DNA from: Flavobacterium lacustre
Lineage (GTDB): Bacteria > Bacteroidota > Bacteroidia > Flavobacteriales > Flavobacteriaceae
Reading direction: 5' to 3'
DNA: 64,000 nucleotides
Assembly (NCBI RefSeq): GCF_027474525.2
Contig: NZ_CP114882.2
Coordinates: 1,426,001 to 1,490,000, forward strand
The number at the start of each line of letters is the position of its first letter. Position 1 is the first letter of the stretch. Both the position numbers and the translations under genes were made by a program. Of this stretch, positions 43,006 to 51,351 are shown one piece after another. The notes under the pieces were generated by a model that did no database searches, had not been told where the DNA came from, and saw only the letters and a program-made list of their open reading frames with translations.

Positions 43006-44682
43006 ATGACAGAAACTCAAGTAAAAACAGGACATCCAAAAGGACTTTGGGTATTATTTGGAACCGAAATGTGGGAACGTTTCAATTTCTATGGTATGCG
43101 AACCTTATTGGTTTTATTTCTAGTAAATTCTTTGATGATGAAGGAAGAAGATGCTTCTATCATTTACGGAGGTTTTCTAGGATTGTGTTATTTAACACCA
43201 ATGTTAGGAGGTTTTATAGCAGACCGTTTTTTTGGAAATAGAAACTGTATTTTATTGGGAGGTTTGATGATGGCTGTTGGGCAATTGTTGTTGTTTACAA
43301 GTGCCACCGTATTTCCGGCTAATTTGAGTTTAGCTACTACAATTATGTATGGCGGTTTGGGGGCAATTGTTTTTGGAAACGGTTTTTTTAAGCCAAATAT
43401 TTCCAGTATGGTGGGTAGTTTATACCCAAAACAAGAAAAAAGTAAATTAGATACTGCTTTCACTATTTTTTACATGGGAATCAATATTGGTGCTTTTTTA
43501 GGACAGTCAATTTGTCCTTTGCTAGGTGATGTAAAAGATACAGGTGGAATTAGAGATATTTATGCTTTCAAATGGGGATTTCTTGCCGCATCGATAGCTA
43601 TGCTTATTGGAACGTTAGTTTTTTACTTTCTAAAAAATAAATATGTTGTTACTCCGGAAGGAAGACCATTAGGAGGATTGCCATCCAAAAATGTTGCAGC
43701 TGATTTTGAAGAGGGAGAAGCGCAAAAAGCTAATTTTTCTCAATTATCATTGATTATTGCTGGAATTGTGTTTCTAGTTTTAGGTGCTATCGTTCATTTT
43801 GTTTTTGAACAAAATCTAATTTACACCTTAATTTATTCCAGTGGATTAACTTTAGCAGGATTAATCATTTCAGATTCTTCTTTGACAAAAATTGAAAGAG
43901 ATCGAATTATTGTAATTTATATAGTTTCCTTTTTTATCATCTTCTTTTGGGCTGCTTTTGAACAGGCAGGTTCTTCTTTAACATTTATTGCTGATAATCA
44001 AACCGACAGGAGTTTCTTTGGATGGCAAATGCCAGCTTCGATGGTTCAAATTTTCAACGGATTATTTGTGGTTGCTTTAGCGATTCCTTTCAGTGTATTA
44101 TGGGATAAACTAAGAGCCAATGATAAAGAACCAATTTCTCCGGTTAAATTGGCGGTAGGTTTATTGTTAATTACAGTTAGTTTCTTTATGATTGCTACTC
44201 AAGTAAAAGATCTTGGAAATTCGGGACTTTTAGCTGTTAAGTGGTTGATATTATTGTATTTATTGAATACTTGTGCGGAACTTTGTTTGTCACCGATAGG
44301 TTTGTCGCTGGTAGGGAAATTATCTCCAAAACGTTTTTCTTCTTTATTGTATGGAGTGTTTTTCTTATCGAATGCTTCTGGCTATGCATTAGGTGGTACT
44401 TTAGGATCTATTTTGCCGGCAACGGGAGATAAGTTCAAAAAAGCATCTGATTTAGGGATTGATTTACAAGGAATTTTAGACAAAACGATAACGCCAACTG
44501 CAGCACAACTTAAAGTTTTGGCCGATAATAATATAAGTGATCATAATAATGTTTTTGCAGGATTTGAAATTCATAATTTATTCGAATTTTTTATGGTTTT
44601 TGTAGTCTTGACAGGAATTGCTGCTGTGATTTTATTCGCATTGACTCCATTTTTGAAAAAAATGATGCATGGTGTTCGTTAA
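43006..44682 (+). CDS. POT/PTR family di-/tripeptide:H+ symporter (1)
   Basis: Inner-membrane carrier of 558 residues with about 14 helices. It carries the POT signatures GTEMWERFNFYGMRTLL (helix 1, with the ExxERFxYY-like proton site), FGNGFFKPNISSMVG (helix 4-5 region) and FWAAFEQAGSS (helix 7). It lies 39 bp after the DPP IV gene and is probably co-transcribed with it. A 70 bp hydrophilic insertion near the C-terminus (about 455-515) is longer than in the second copy. Confidence 0.92.
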   Translation: MTETQVKTGHPKGLWVLFGTEMWERFNFYGMRTLLVLFLVNSLMMKEEDASIIYGGFLGLCYLTPMLGGFIADRFFGNRNCILLGGLMMAVGQLLLFTSATVFPANLSLATTIMYGGLGAIVFGNGFFKPNISSMVGSLYPKQEKSKLDTAFTIFYMGINIGAFLGQSICPLLGDVKDTGGIRDIYAFKWGFLAASIAMLIGTLVFYFLKNKYVVTPEGRPLGGLPSKNVAADFEEGEAQKANFSQLSLIIAGIVFLVLGAIVHFVFEQNLIYTLIYSSGLTLAGLIISDSSLTKIERDRIIVIYIVSFFIIFFWAAFEQAGSSLTFIADNQTDRSFFGWQMPASMVQIFNGLFVVALAIPFSVLWDKLRANDKEPISPVKLAVGLLLITVSFFMIATQVKDLGNSGLLAVKWLILLYLLNTCAELCLSPIGLSLVGKLSPKRFSSLLYGVFFLSNASGYALGGTLGSILPATGDKFKKASDLGIDLQGILDKTITPTAAQLKVLADNNISDHNNVFAGFEIHNLFEFFMVFVVLTGIAAVILFALTPFLKKMMHGVR

Positions 44683-44702
44683 TCTTTTTATAGTATAAAA
44701 TT

Positions 44703-44748
44703 AAAAAAACACTATCTTTTTGAACCTTCAAAAAAATGGTGTTTTTTG
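44703..44748 (+). terminator. Terminator between the two peptide carriers
   Basis: An imperfect long hairpin (AAAAAACAC / GTGTTTTTT outside, TTTTTGAA / TTCAAAAA inside) ends in a T run, 20 bp after the first carrier gene. Confidence 0.65.
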
Positions 44749-44789
44749 CTATTATACCCCTTTTAAATTATCTAAAATTATCAATATAA

Positions 44790-46301
44790 ATGGAACAAAA
44801 TTTAAGCATAGAAGAAATTCAAAATTTTAAAGGAAAGTATCCGAAACAATTGTGGTACCTGTTTTTTAGTGAAATGTGGGAACGTTTCAGTTTTTATGGA
44901 ATGCGCGGTATGCTATATATTTTCATGGTGCATCATCTTATGATGAGTGATGTTGTTGCGAACTTACAATATGGCGCCACGCAGGCATTCGTTTATGCAT
45001 TTACCTTTGTGGGAGGTTTGTTTGCAGATAAAATATTAGGATACAGAAAGTCTCTTTTTTGGGGAGGGATTTTAATGATTGTAGGAAGTTGTATTTTGGC
45101 TTTCGATCCCAAACAGTTTTTCTTTCTTGGGGTAAGTTTTACAATTATTGGTACCGGTTTTTTTAAGCCCAATATTTCTACAATGGTTGGAAAATTATAT
45201 AAAGACGATGATAATCGAAGAGATGCAGGGTTTTCATTATTCTATGCGGGAGTAAATCTTGGAGCGTTAATTGGAGGTTATATTTGTATTGCTGTTGCAA
45301 AAGGAGCGATGTTAAGTTCCATAATACCTGAAAATTTGAGATGGAACGTTGCCTTTGGTTTCGCTGCGGTTGTGATGATGATTAGTTTGCTGACTTTTGT
45401 TCGAACACAAAAAAGTATGGGCGAAATAGGAATTTCTCCTTTATTAAATTTAGAAGTTAAAAAAAGAAAAACATACGAATACATCACTTATATTGGATCT
45501 CTTGCTATTATTCCGATTATTATTTTGCTGGTTTCTAATTCTGAGTATACGAATCTGTTTATGTATATCATTGGTCCTTGTTCTTTGTTATACTTGTTTT
45601 ATGAAATGAGAAATTTCTCTTTAAACGAAAATAAAAAATTATTGGCTGCCTTGGTTTTTATTCTGTTTTCAGTAGTCTTTTGGGCTTTTTTCGAACAGAG
45701 CGGAGGTTCTTTGAGTGCTTTTGCAGCAAATAATTTAAATAACACGGTAGCAGGGTTGAAGTTAGACCCTAATGGTGTAAACAATTCTGCCAATTCCTTT
45801 TTTGTAATCACTTTTGCAGCTTTGGTAGGATTGGTTTGGTTTTGGATGAGCAAAAGAAAAATTGAGCCCAATACAGTTGTCAAATTTGGACTTGGATTTT
45901 TATTTCTTGCCGGTGGTTTTTACGTGTTTTATTACACTAAATTCTTCGCCGATGCTAACGGAGTTACCTCTTTAGATCTTTTTACTTTTGGTTGGTTTAT
46001 AATTACTTTTGGAGAGTTGTGTTTGTCGCCAATTGGAATGTCAGCTATGACAAAATTATCTCCTCAAAAAACACAAGCCGTAATGATGGGAATGTGGTTT
46101 CTGGCCAGCGCTTACGGACAATATTTTGCGGGATTATTAGGGGCGAATATTGCAAGTGCTTCTGAAAATGCAACAAATTTTGAGAAATTAACAGTCTATG
46201 CCGATGGCTATAAACAACTGGCTATTTATGCGCTTATTGCGGGACTGATTTTAATTATTATTTCTCCTTTGGTAAAAAAATTAATGCAAGAAGTAAAATA
46301 A
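44790..46301 (+). CDS. POT/PTR family peptide symporter (2)
   Basis: A second POT carrier, 503 residues, with FSEMWERFSFYGMRGML, GTGFFKPNISTMVGKLY and FWAFFEQSGGS, and about 14 helices. It is clearly diverged from the preceding copy, so the pair is an old duplication or separate acquisition. A terminator separates the two, so it probably has its own promoter. Substrates of the two copies may differ in length or charge, which cannot be read here. Confidence 0.92.
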   Translation: MEQNLSIEEIQNFKGKYPKQLWYLFFSEMWERFSFYGMRGMLYIFMVHHLMMSDVVANLQYGATQAFVYAFTFVGGLFADKILGYRKSLFWGGILMIVGSCILAFDPKQFFFLGVSFTIIGTGFFKPNISTMVGKLYKDDDNRRDAGFSLFYAGVNLGALIGGYICIAVAKGAMLSSIIPENLRWNVAFGFAAVVMMISLLTFVRTQKSMGEIGISPLLNLEVKKRKTYEYITYIGSLAIIPIIILLVSNSEYTNLFMYIIGPCSLLYLFYEMRNFSLNENKKLLAALVFILFSVVFWAFFEQSGGSLSAFAANNLNNTVAGLKLDPNGVNNSANSFFVITFAALVGLVWFWMSKRKIEPNTVVKFGLGFLFLAGGFYVFYYTKFFADANGVTSLDLFTFGWFIITFGELCLSPIGMSAMTKLSPQKTQAVMMGMWFLASAYGQYFAGLLGANIASASENATNFEKLTVYADGYKQLAIYALIAGLILIIISPLVKKLMQEVK

Positions 46302-46353
46302 AACAGTATTTTAGGCCTTGTTTTTGATGAATAAAAAATAAAATTTAAAAAAT

Positions 46354-46815
46354 ATGAATAAAATTGTTCTCCTGTTCTTATTGGTTTTTGGATCAATGAC
46401 AACTCAAGCGCAAGAATTAACTTGGGAAACGAATATCAATAAGGCGATTGAGGTTTCTAATAAAACGAACAAACCATTATTGTTGTTCTTCACTGGGAGC
46501 GATTGGTGTGGTTGGTGTATCCGATTGCAAAAAGAAGTACTTAAAACTCCAGAATTTACAAAATGGGCAAATGAAAATGTTGTTTTGGTAGAATTAGATT
46601 ATCCTAGAAGAACGCCTCAAACAGCGGAAATCAAGAAACAAAATGCTGAGTTGCAACAAGCTTTTGGTATACAAGGATTTCCAACGGTCTTTTTTGCAAA
46701 GGCGATAACTACAGACGGAAAAACAAATTTTCAAGGATTAGGAAATACAGGTTATGTAGCTGGCGGTCCAACGGCTTGGTTGGCTGTAGCTGATGGAATT
46801 TTGAAAATGAAATAA
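46354..46815 (+). CDS. Exported thioredoxin-like protein
   Basis: 153 residues with a signal peptide (1-19, TTQAQ) and a thioredoxin fold of the Thioredoxin_7/DsbD-gamma kind. The redox motif is CGWC (Cys52, Cys55) in GSDWCGWC, and the cis-Pro lies in GFPTVFF. It should act in the periplasm on disulfides. It is 52 bp after the second peptide carrier and convergent with comEC, only 2 bp separating the stop codons. Confidence 0.85.
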   Translation: MNKIVLLFLLVFGSMTTQAQELTWETNINKAIEVSNKTNKPLLLFFTGSDWCGWCIRLQKEVLKTPEFTKWANENVVLVELDYPRRTPQTAEIKKQNAELQQAFGIQGFPTVFFAKAITTDGKTNFQGLGNTGYVAGGPTAWLAVADGILKMK

Positions 46816-46817
46816 TC

Positions 46818-48854
46818 CTAATGTATGGTATAGAATCCCTTTTCGGCAGTAGCGTGAAAAGGGATTTTTTGTTTTAGGCATGTAGTTTTCCATAGTTTTT
46901 GAATCGTTTTGAAATTAGATGCATCAGCAATGACTATGTTCGGTTTCGTGGTTTGCAGCAATCGTTCCATATTTATTTTTGGAGATTGCCTTAGAATCAA
47001 AATATCTGGAATTGTGTTTTTTGGATATATTCCGGAACTGTCAATAATTAATATTTTATTTCCATTAAAAAAAAGAATATTTGGAACCAATTTTTTAGCA
47101 CGAACACTACTGAAATTACCAACTAAGTACGACTTTAATACTTCCTCTTTTTCTACTGTTTTCAAAAGATTCTCAGTAGTATAAAGAATGACATTTTCGG
47201 CTTTTCGTTCTGCAATCAACGTATTTTTTTTAGAATTAAATAGTATCCATTCTTGCTGATTTTCAATGTTCCAATAATTTTTAAAACAGGAAAGTTGTAC
47301 TGTAATAACGGAAAGTAATACCACAGCCAACTTGTTGAAACTTGGTTTTTTGAACCAAATAACAGCTGCTACAATCAACAAATAACTGCTAAGAAATAAA
47401 TACGTATTAAACGGAATATCTTTAATTATAAATTGTTCCAGCGAGGCAATCCAATTGATTATTTTGTTCATATACAAAATACTCCATTCTAATATTTTTG
47501 AAAGGAAAACAGGCGTAGAATCTAATGCTGCTAAAATCATCACCAAAACCCCAAAAATCATTATGATACTCAGTAGCGGTATGATGATCAAATTAGTTAC
47601 AAAGAACAATCCCGGAAATTGATGAAAGTAATACAAACTCAAAGGGAAAGTACCTATTTGTGCTGCAAAAGAAACGGTGAGAATATCCCAAATGTACCTT
47701 GCAATTTTGTTTTTTGGTATCCAAAGAGAAGCTAAAAGAGGCTGCAGCCAAATAATAAAGAACAACGCAATATAACTCAATTGAAAACCCACATCAAATA
47801 AAAACGAAGGTTGTACCAATAAAATCAGCAATATAGAAATCAATAAAGTATGGTAGATATTCACGCTTCTGCGCAAATGGGTTCCAATGGCCACAAAGGA
47901 AAACATAGTGACGGAGCGAACTACAGATGGCGCCAAACCGGCTAATATTCCAAATAAGGATAATGAAAGTAAAATGATGATTAGTTTGAGTAAAGAACCG
48001 TTTCGGGTATTGGGAAATGGCTTCAGAATGAAAGTAATAAAGAGTAAAATAAACCCGATGTGTAAACCTGAAACTGATAAAATATGTACCGCTCCCGCAT
48101 ATTGATAATCCCGAATGATTTCTGGAGAAATATCTTGTTGTTGCCCGAGAATTAAGGCAATTGCTACGTTTAATTCTGTTTTGTTGAAGTCATTTTTTTC
48201 TAAATTAGAGATGATTTTTGTTCGTAATTTGGAGGTATAATACCAAATATTCTTTTCAATAACAGGATTTATAGCAATCTCGTCAACATCAGCGTACAAC
48301 TGTGCATAGATTTGTTTGTTCTCTAAATATTTTCCGTAATCAAATTGGTTTGGGTTTTTTGGAGCGCTATTTTTATACAAAACACCTTTGATTTGCAATT
48401 GATTTCCAATTTCAAAGGTGTGATTTAAACTGTCTTTTCGAATATTCAGGATAATTCTGCCGGATCGTTCGTGTTTATCAATGCGATTCACAAGAGCAAT
48501 ATAGCGTTCGTTGAATGGTGTGGTTTTTAATTTTTCTCTCAATGTTATGGTAATCAAATGATTTTTCTCAAAAATCGTTTGATGATGTACATAATTACTT
48601 TTTTGATAAAAATCGGTATGAACAATTTGGGTGCTAACACCAATCGCAAATGAAAGTAAATAGGTCGTAATACCAAAATAGATTGTTCTACTGAATTTTT
48701 TTCGCAATAAAAAGTAGGCTGTACAAAATGTACAGATAGTGATACCAAGAAAAACAAAAGCAAATTCGGGATTAGGTTTCAAGTAAAACGCTAGCAGAAT
48801 GCCCAAGACAAAAACTATTGTGATTCTCGCTAAAGGAAATTGTAACACTTTCAT
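46818..48854 (-). CDS. comEC: ComEC/Rec2 competence DNA channel
   Basis: 678 residues from the ATG at 48854. It has an N-terminal DUF4131/OB-type region (about 20-190) between membrane helices and the Competence domain with many helices (about 225-490), including LSVSGLHIGFILL and SFAAQIGTFPLSLYYFHQFP. The C-terminal ~150 residues resemble a metallo-beta-lactamase fold (ILIIDSSG ... DILILRQSPKI) but the HxHxDH metal motif is absent. It moves transforming DNA across the inner membrane. The last ~15 codons overlap the terminator of the convergent gene. Confidence 0.88.
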   Translation of the reverse strand: MKVLQFPLARITIVFVLGILLAFYLKPNPEFAFVFLGITICTFCTAYFLLRKKFSRTIYFGITTYLLSFAIGVSTQIVHTDFYQKSNYVHHQTIFEKNHLITITLREKLKTTPFNERYIALVNRIDKHERSGRIILNIRKDSLNHTFEIGNQLQIKGVLYKNSAPKNPNQFDYGKYLENKQIYAQLYADVDEIAINPVIEKNIWYYTSKLRTKIISNLEKNDFNKTELNVAIALILGQQQDISPEIIRDYQYAGAVHILSVSGLHIGFILLFITFILKPFPNTRNGSLLKLIIILLSLSLFGILAGLAPSVVRSVTMFSFVAIGTHLRRSVNIYHTLLISILLILLVQPSFLFDVGFQLSYIALFFIIWLQPLLASLWIPKNKIARYIWDILTVSFAAQIGTFPLSLYYFHQFPGLFFVTNLIIIPLLSIIMIFGVLVMILAALDSTPVFLSKILEWSILYMNKIINWIASLEQFIIKDIPFNTYLFLSSYLLIVAAVIWFKKPSFNKLAVVLLSVITVQLSCFKNYWNIENQQEWILFNSKKNTLIAERKAENVILYTTENLLKTVEKEEVLKSYLVGNFSSVRAKKLVPNILFFNGNKILIIDSSGIYPKNTIPDILILRQSPKINMERLLQTTKPNIVIADASNFKTIQKLWKTTCLKQKIPFHATAEKGFYTIH
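46834..46870 (+). terminator. Terminator of the thioredoxin-like gene, inside comEC
   Basis: A stem AATCCCTTTTC / GAAAAGGGATT with a following T run lies on the plus strand, within the last codons of the minus-strand comEC. The hairpin therefore also encodes protein. Confidence 0.7.
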
Positions 48855-48929
48855 GTTACTAAAGTACAAAATTTTAGTAAGAAATAACTTTGTTCTTTGT
48901 AGGAGGTTTTTTGTGCTACAAAAAATAAA

Positions 48930-50042
48930 TTACTTCAAATCTGCAACAATTAACTTAGCTGTTTTCTCACTGGCGCCAATGCCGCCCAGTTTTTCTTCCA
49001 ATAAGTCGTAATTAGCCAATAGTTTTTTACGGTGATTAGGCTCCAGGATTTTTTTTAATTCTTGACGAATGCGTTTTGTAGTGCAATCTTCTTGAATTAA
49101 TTCGATGACCACTTCTTCATCCATAATCAGGTTTACTAATGAAATGTATTTTAGTGTAATAATGCGTTTTGCTATTTGATACGAGGCCCAACTGCCTTTA
49201 TAACAAACTACTTCGGGTACTTTGAAAAGAGCGGTTTCGAGTGTTGCAGTTCCGGATGTGACTAATGCTGCAGTAGCGTTGCTTAATAAATCGTAGGTTT
49301 TATTAGAAATGAATTTTATATTTTCATTAGAAATAAAACGTTCGTAAAAGGAGAAATCTTGACTTGGAGCGCCAGCAATTACAAACTGATATTCCGGAAA
49401 ATCTTTTACAACACTCAGCATAACGGATAACATTTTGGTGATTTCCTGTTTTCGGCTGCCGGGTAAAATGGCAATTATAGGTTTTTCGTTCAATTGATTT
49501 TCGCTTCTAAAAACGATTCCATCGATGGTCGGTTGGTTGTGAATGGCATCAATTAAAGGGTGCCCGACAAATGAAACGGGATAATGATGTTTGTCTTCAT
49601 AAAAGCTTTTTTCGAAAGGAAGAATCACATACATTTTATCTACATCGCGTTTGATATCGGTAATTCGGCTTTCTTTCCAAGCCCAAATTTGAGGGGAAAT
49701 GTAATAATGTGTTTTCATTCCCAATTCTTTCGCCCATTTTGCAATACGTAAATTAAAGCCGGGGTAATCAATAAAAACCAGAACATCAGGTTTAAATTCC
49801 AGGATGTCTTTTTTACATATTTTGATATTATTCAAAATGGTTTTTAAATTAAAAATCACTTCAATAAATCCCATGAAAGCCAATTCGCGATAATGTTTTA
49901 CTAATTTGCCACCAACATTTTGCATCAAATCACCTCCCCAAAACCGAATGTCAGCTGATGGATCTTCCTTGTATAATGCCTTCATCAAATTAGATCCATG
50001 TAAATCACCGGATGCTTCACCTGCTATAATATAGTATTTCAT
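48930..50042 (-). CDS. lpxB: Lipid-A-disaccharide synthase
   Basis: 370 residues from the ATG at 50042 (MKYYIIAGEASGDLHG); an upstream in-frame ATG at 50072 is less likely. It joins UDP-2,3-diacylglucosamine and lipid X to form the lipid A disaccharide on the inner membrane. Family motifs are GEASGDLHGSNLM, FIDYPGFNLRIAKWAK, YISPQIWAW and LPGSRKQEI. It lies 55 bp after a small membrane-protein gene and follows surE on the same strand. Confidence 0.95.
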   Translation of the reverse strand: MKYYIIAGEASGDLHGSNLMKALYKEDPSADIRFWGGDLMQNVGGKLVKHYRELAFMGFIEVIFNLKTILNNIKICKKDILEFKPDVLVFIDYPGFNLRIAKWAKELGMKTHYYISPQIWAWKESRITDIKRDVDKMYVILPFEKSFYEDKHHYPVSFVGHPLIDAIHNQPTIDGIVFRSENQLNEKPIIAILPGSRKQEITKMLSVMLSVVKDFPEYQFVIAGAPSQDFSFYERFISNENIKFISNKTYDLLSNATAALVTSGTATLETALFKVPEVVCYKGSWASYQIAKRIITLKYISLVNLIMDEEVVIELIQEDCTTKRIRQELKKILEPNHRKKLLANYDLLEEKLGGIGASEKTAKLIVADLK

Positions 50043-50097
50043 TTTTCTTTTCTTTAGAACCTTCTGCTGCATTTAAATGTAAAAATAATTACATTTC

Positions 50098-50370
50098 TTA
50101 TATAAACAAAGTGATAATCGTAAGTACAATAACTGCTAAAACAACGCCTCTTGCCATTAGTTCTTTATTGCGTTTGAGTAAAACAGCAAAAATAATTAAA
50201 TCAAGAATGGCACCTAAAGTTATTATTTTGCCAAGATGTCCTTGTGCTTTCATTGTTTGTATTCCAGTTATAAAATCATAGTTGGTAAATCCGGTAATGA
50301 AAATAAAACTACCCAAAATACAACCCAAAATCCCGATGGTAAAACCCAATATTAAATCTGTTTTATTCAT
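50098..50370 (-). CDS. Small membrane protein between surE and lpxB
   Basis: 90 residues with three membrane helices (about 7-27, 50-65 and 72-90). Its start overlaps the surE stop by 8 bp. It is conserved in layout next to surE and lpxB in flavobacteria as far as I recall; function unknown. Confidence 0.65.
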   Translation of the reverse strand: MNKTDLILGFTIGILGCILGSFIFITGFTNYDFITGIQTMKAQGHLGKIITLGAILDLIIFAVLLKRNKELMARGVVLAVIVLTIITLFI

Positions 50371-51142
50371 TCCATTTCCAGGTATTAAGTTGTTGCATGC
50401 TGTGATGTGCGGTTAAATCAAATTGCACTGGGACTATCGAAATATAATCATTTTCCAATGCCCATTCGTCTGTATCTTCGCCTTTATCTTGATTGACGAA
50501 TTCTCCTGCAAGCCAATAATAATCTTTTCCTTGAGGTGTTTTTCTTTTGTCAAATTTCTCTACCCACATCGCTTTTGCCTGGCGGCAAACTTTTATTCCT
50601 TTGATCTCTTCTTTCTTTAGTTTAGGGAAATTTACATTCAAAAGAACGCCTTCCGGCAAGCCGTTTGTCAGGACTTCAAGACATATTTTTCTAATGAAAG
50701 ATTTAATGGGTTCAAAATCGGCATTCCAATCGTAATCTAATAATGAAAAACCAATTGCTGGAATTCCTTCAATTCCTGCTTCAACAGCAGCACTCATTGT
50801 TCCGGAATAAATCACATTTATAGAGGAATTTGATCCGTGATTAATACCAGAAACACACAAGTCTGGTTTTCGTTTCAGGATTTCATTTACGGCCAGTTTG
50901 ACACAATCTACTGGCGTTCCAGAGCAGCTGTATTCAGTAATAGCATCGTTTTCTTTTGAAATTTTATTCAGATACAAAGTGCTGTTTATCGTAATGGCAT
51001 GTCCCATGGCACTTTGTGGTTTGTCAGGTGCTACAACTACGACGTCGCCAATTTCTGCCATAACAGCAATAAGTGCTCTGACTCCCGGAGCCGAAATCCC
51101 ATCGTCATTGGTAACTAATAGTAAAGGGCGAACTTGTTTCAT
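50363..51142 (-). CDS. surE: 5'-nucleotidase SurE
   Basis: 259 residues from the ATG at 51142 (MKQVRPLLLVTNDDG). It removes phosphate from nucleoside monophosphates. The metal site is TNDDG near the N-terminus, with Ser in DKPQSAMGHA and Asn in VSGINHGSN. The YSGTMSAAVEAG signature is present. It overlaps the following small membrane-protein gene by 8 bp. Confidence 0.95.
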   Translation of the reverse strand: MKQVRPLLLVTNDDGISAPGVRALIAVMAEIGDVVVVAPDKPQSAMGHAITINSTLYLNKISKENDAITEYSCSGTPVDCVKLAVNEILKRKPDLCVSGINHGSNSSINVIYSGTMSAAVEAGIEGIPAIGFSLLDYDWNADFEPIKSFIRKICLEVLTNGLPEGVLLNVNFPKLKKEEIKGIKVCRQAKAMWVEKFDKRKTPQGKDYYWLAGEFVNQDKGEDTDEWALENDYISIVPVQFDLTAHHSMQQLNTWKWNE

Positions 51143-51351
51143 TATTTTTATTTTCAAAAAGATTGGTATTCTATGAATTTATTGGCAAATGTAACGACTC
51201 AAAAGAGTAATTTTCAGACAAAGAAAACAAATTTATCAACTACAAACATTAATGTTAGGACAAAAAGAACAATTTTATATCTTTAACAAAAAATTATGCA
51301 GAGCCTATAATTGTTGGCATAGTTTTTACCGTAATTTAGATTAAAAAATTG

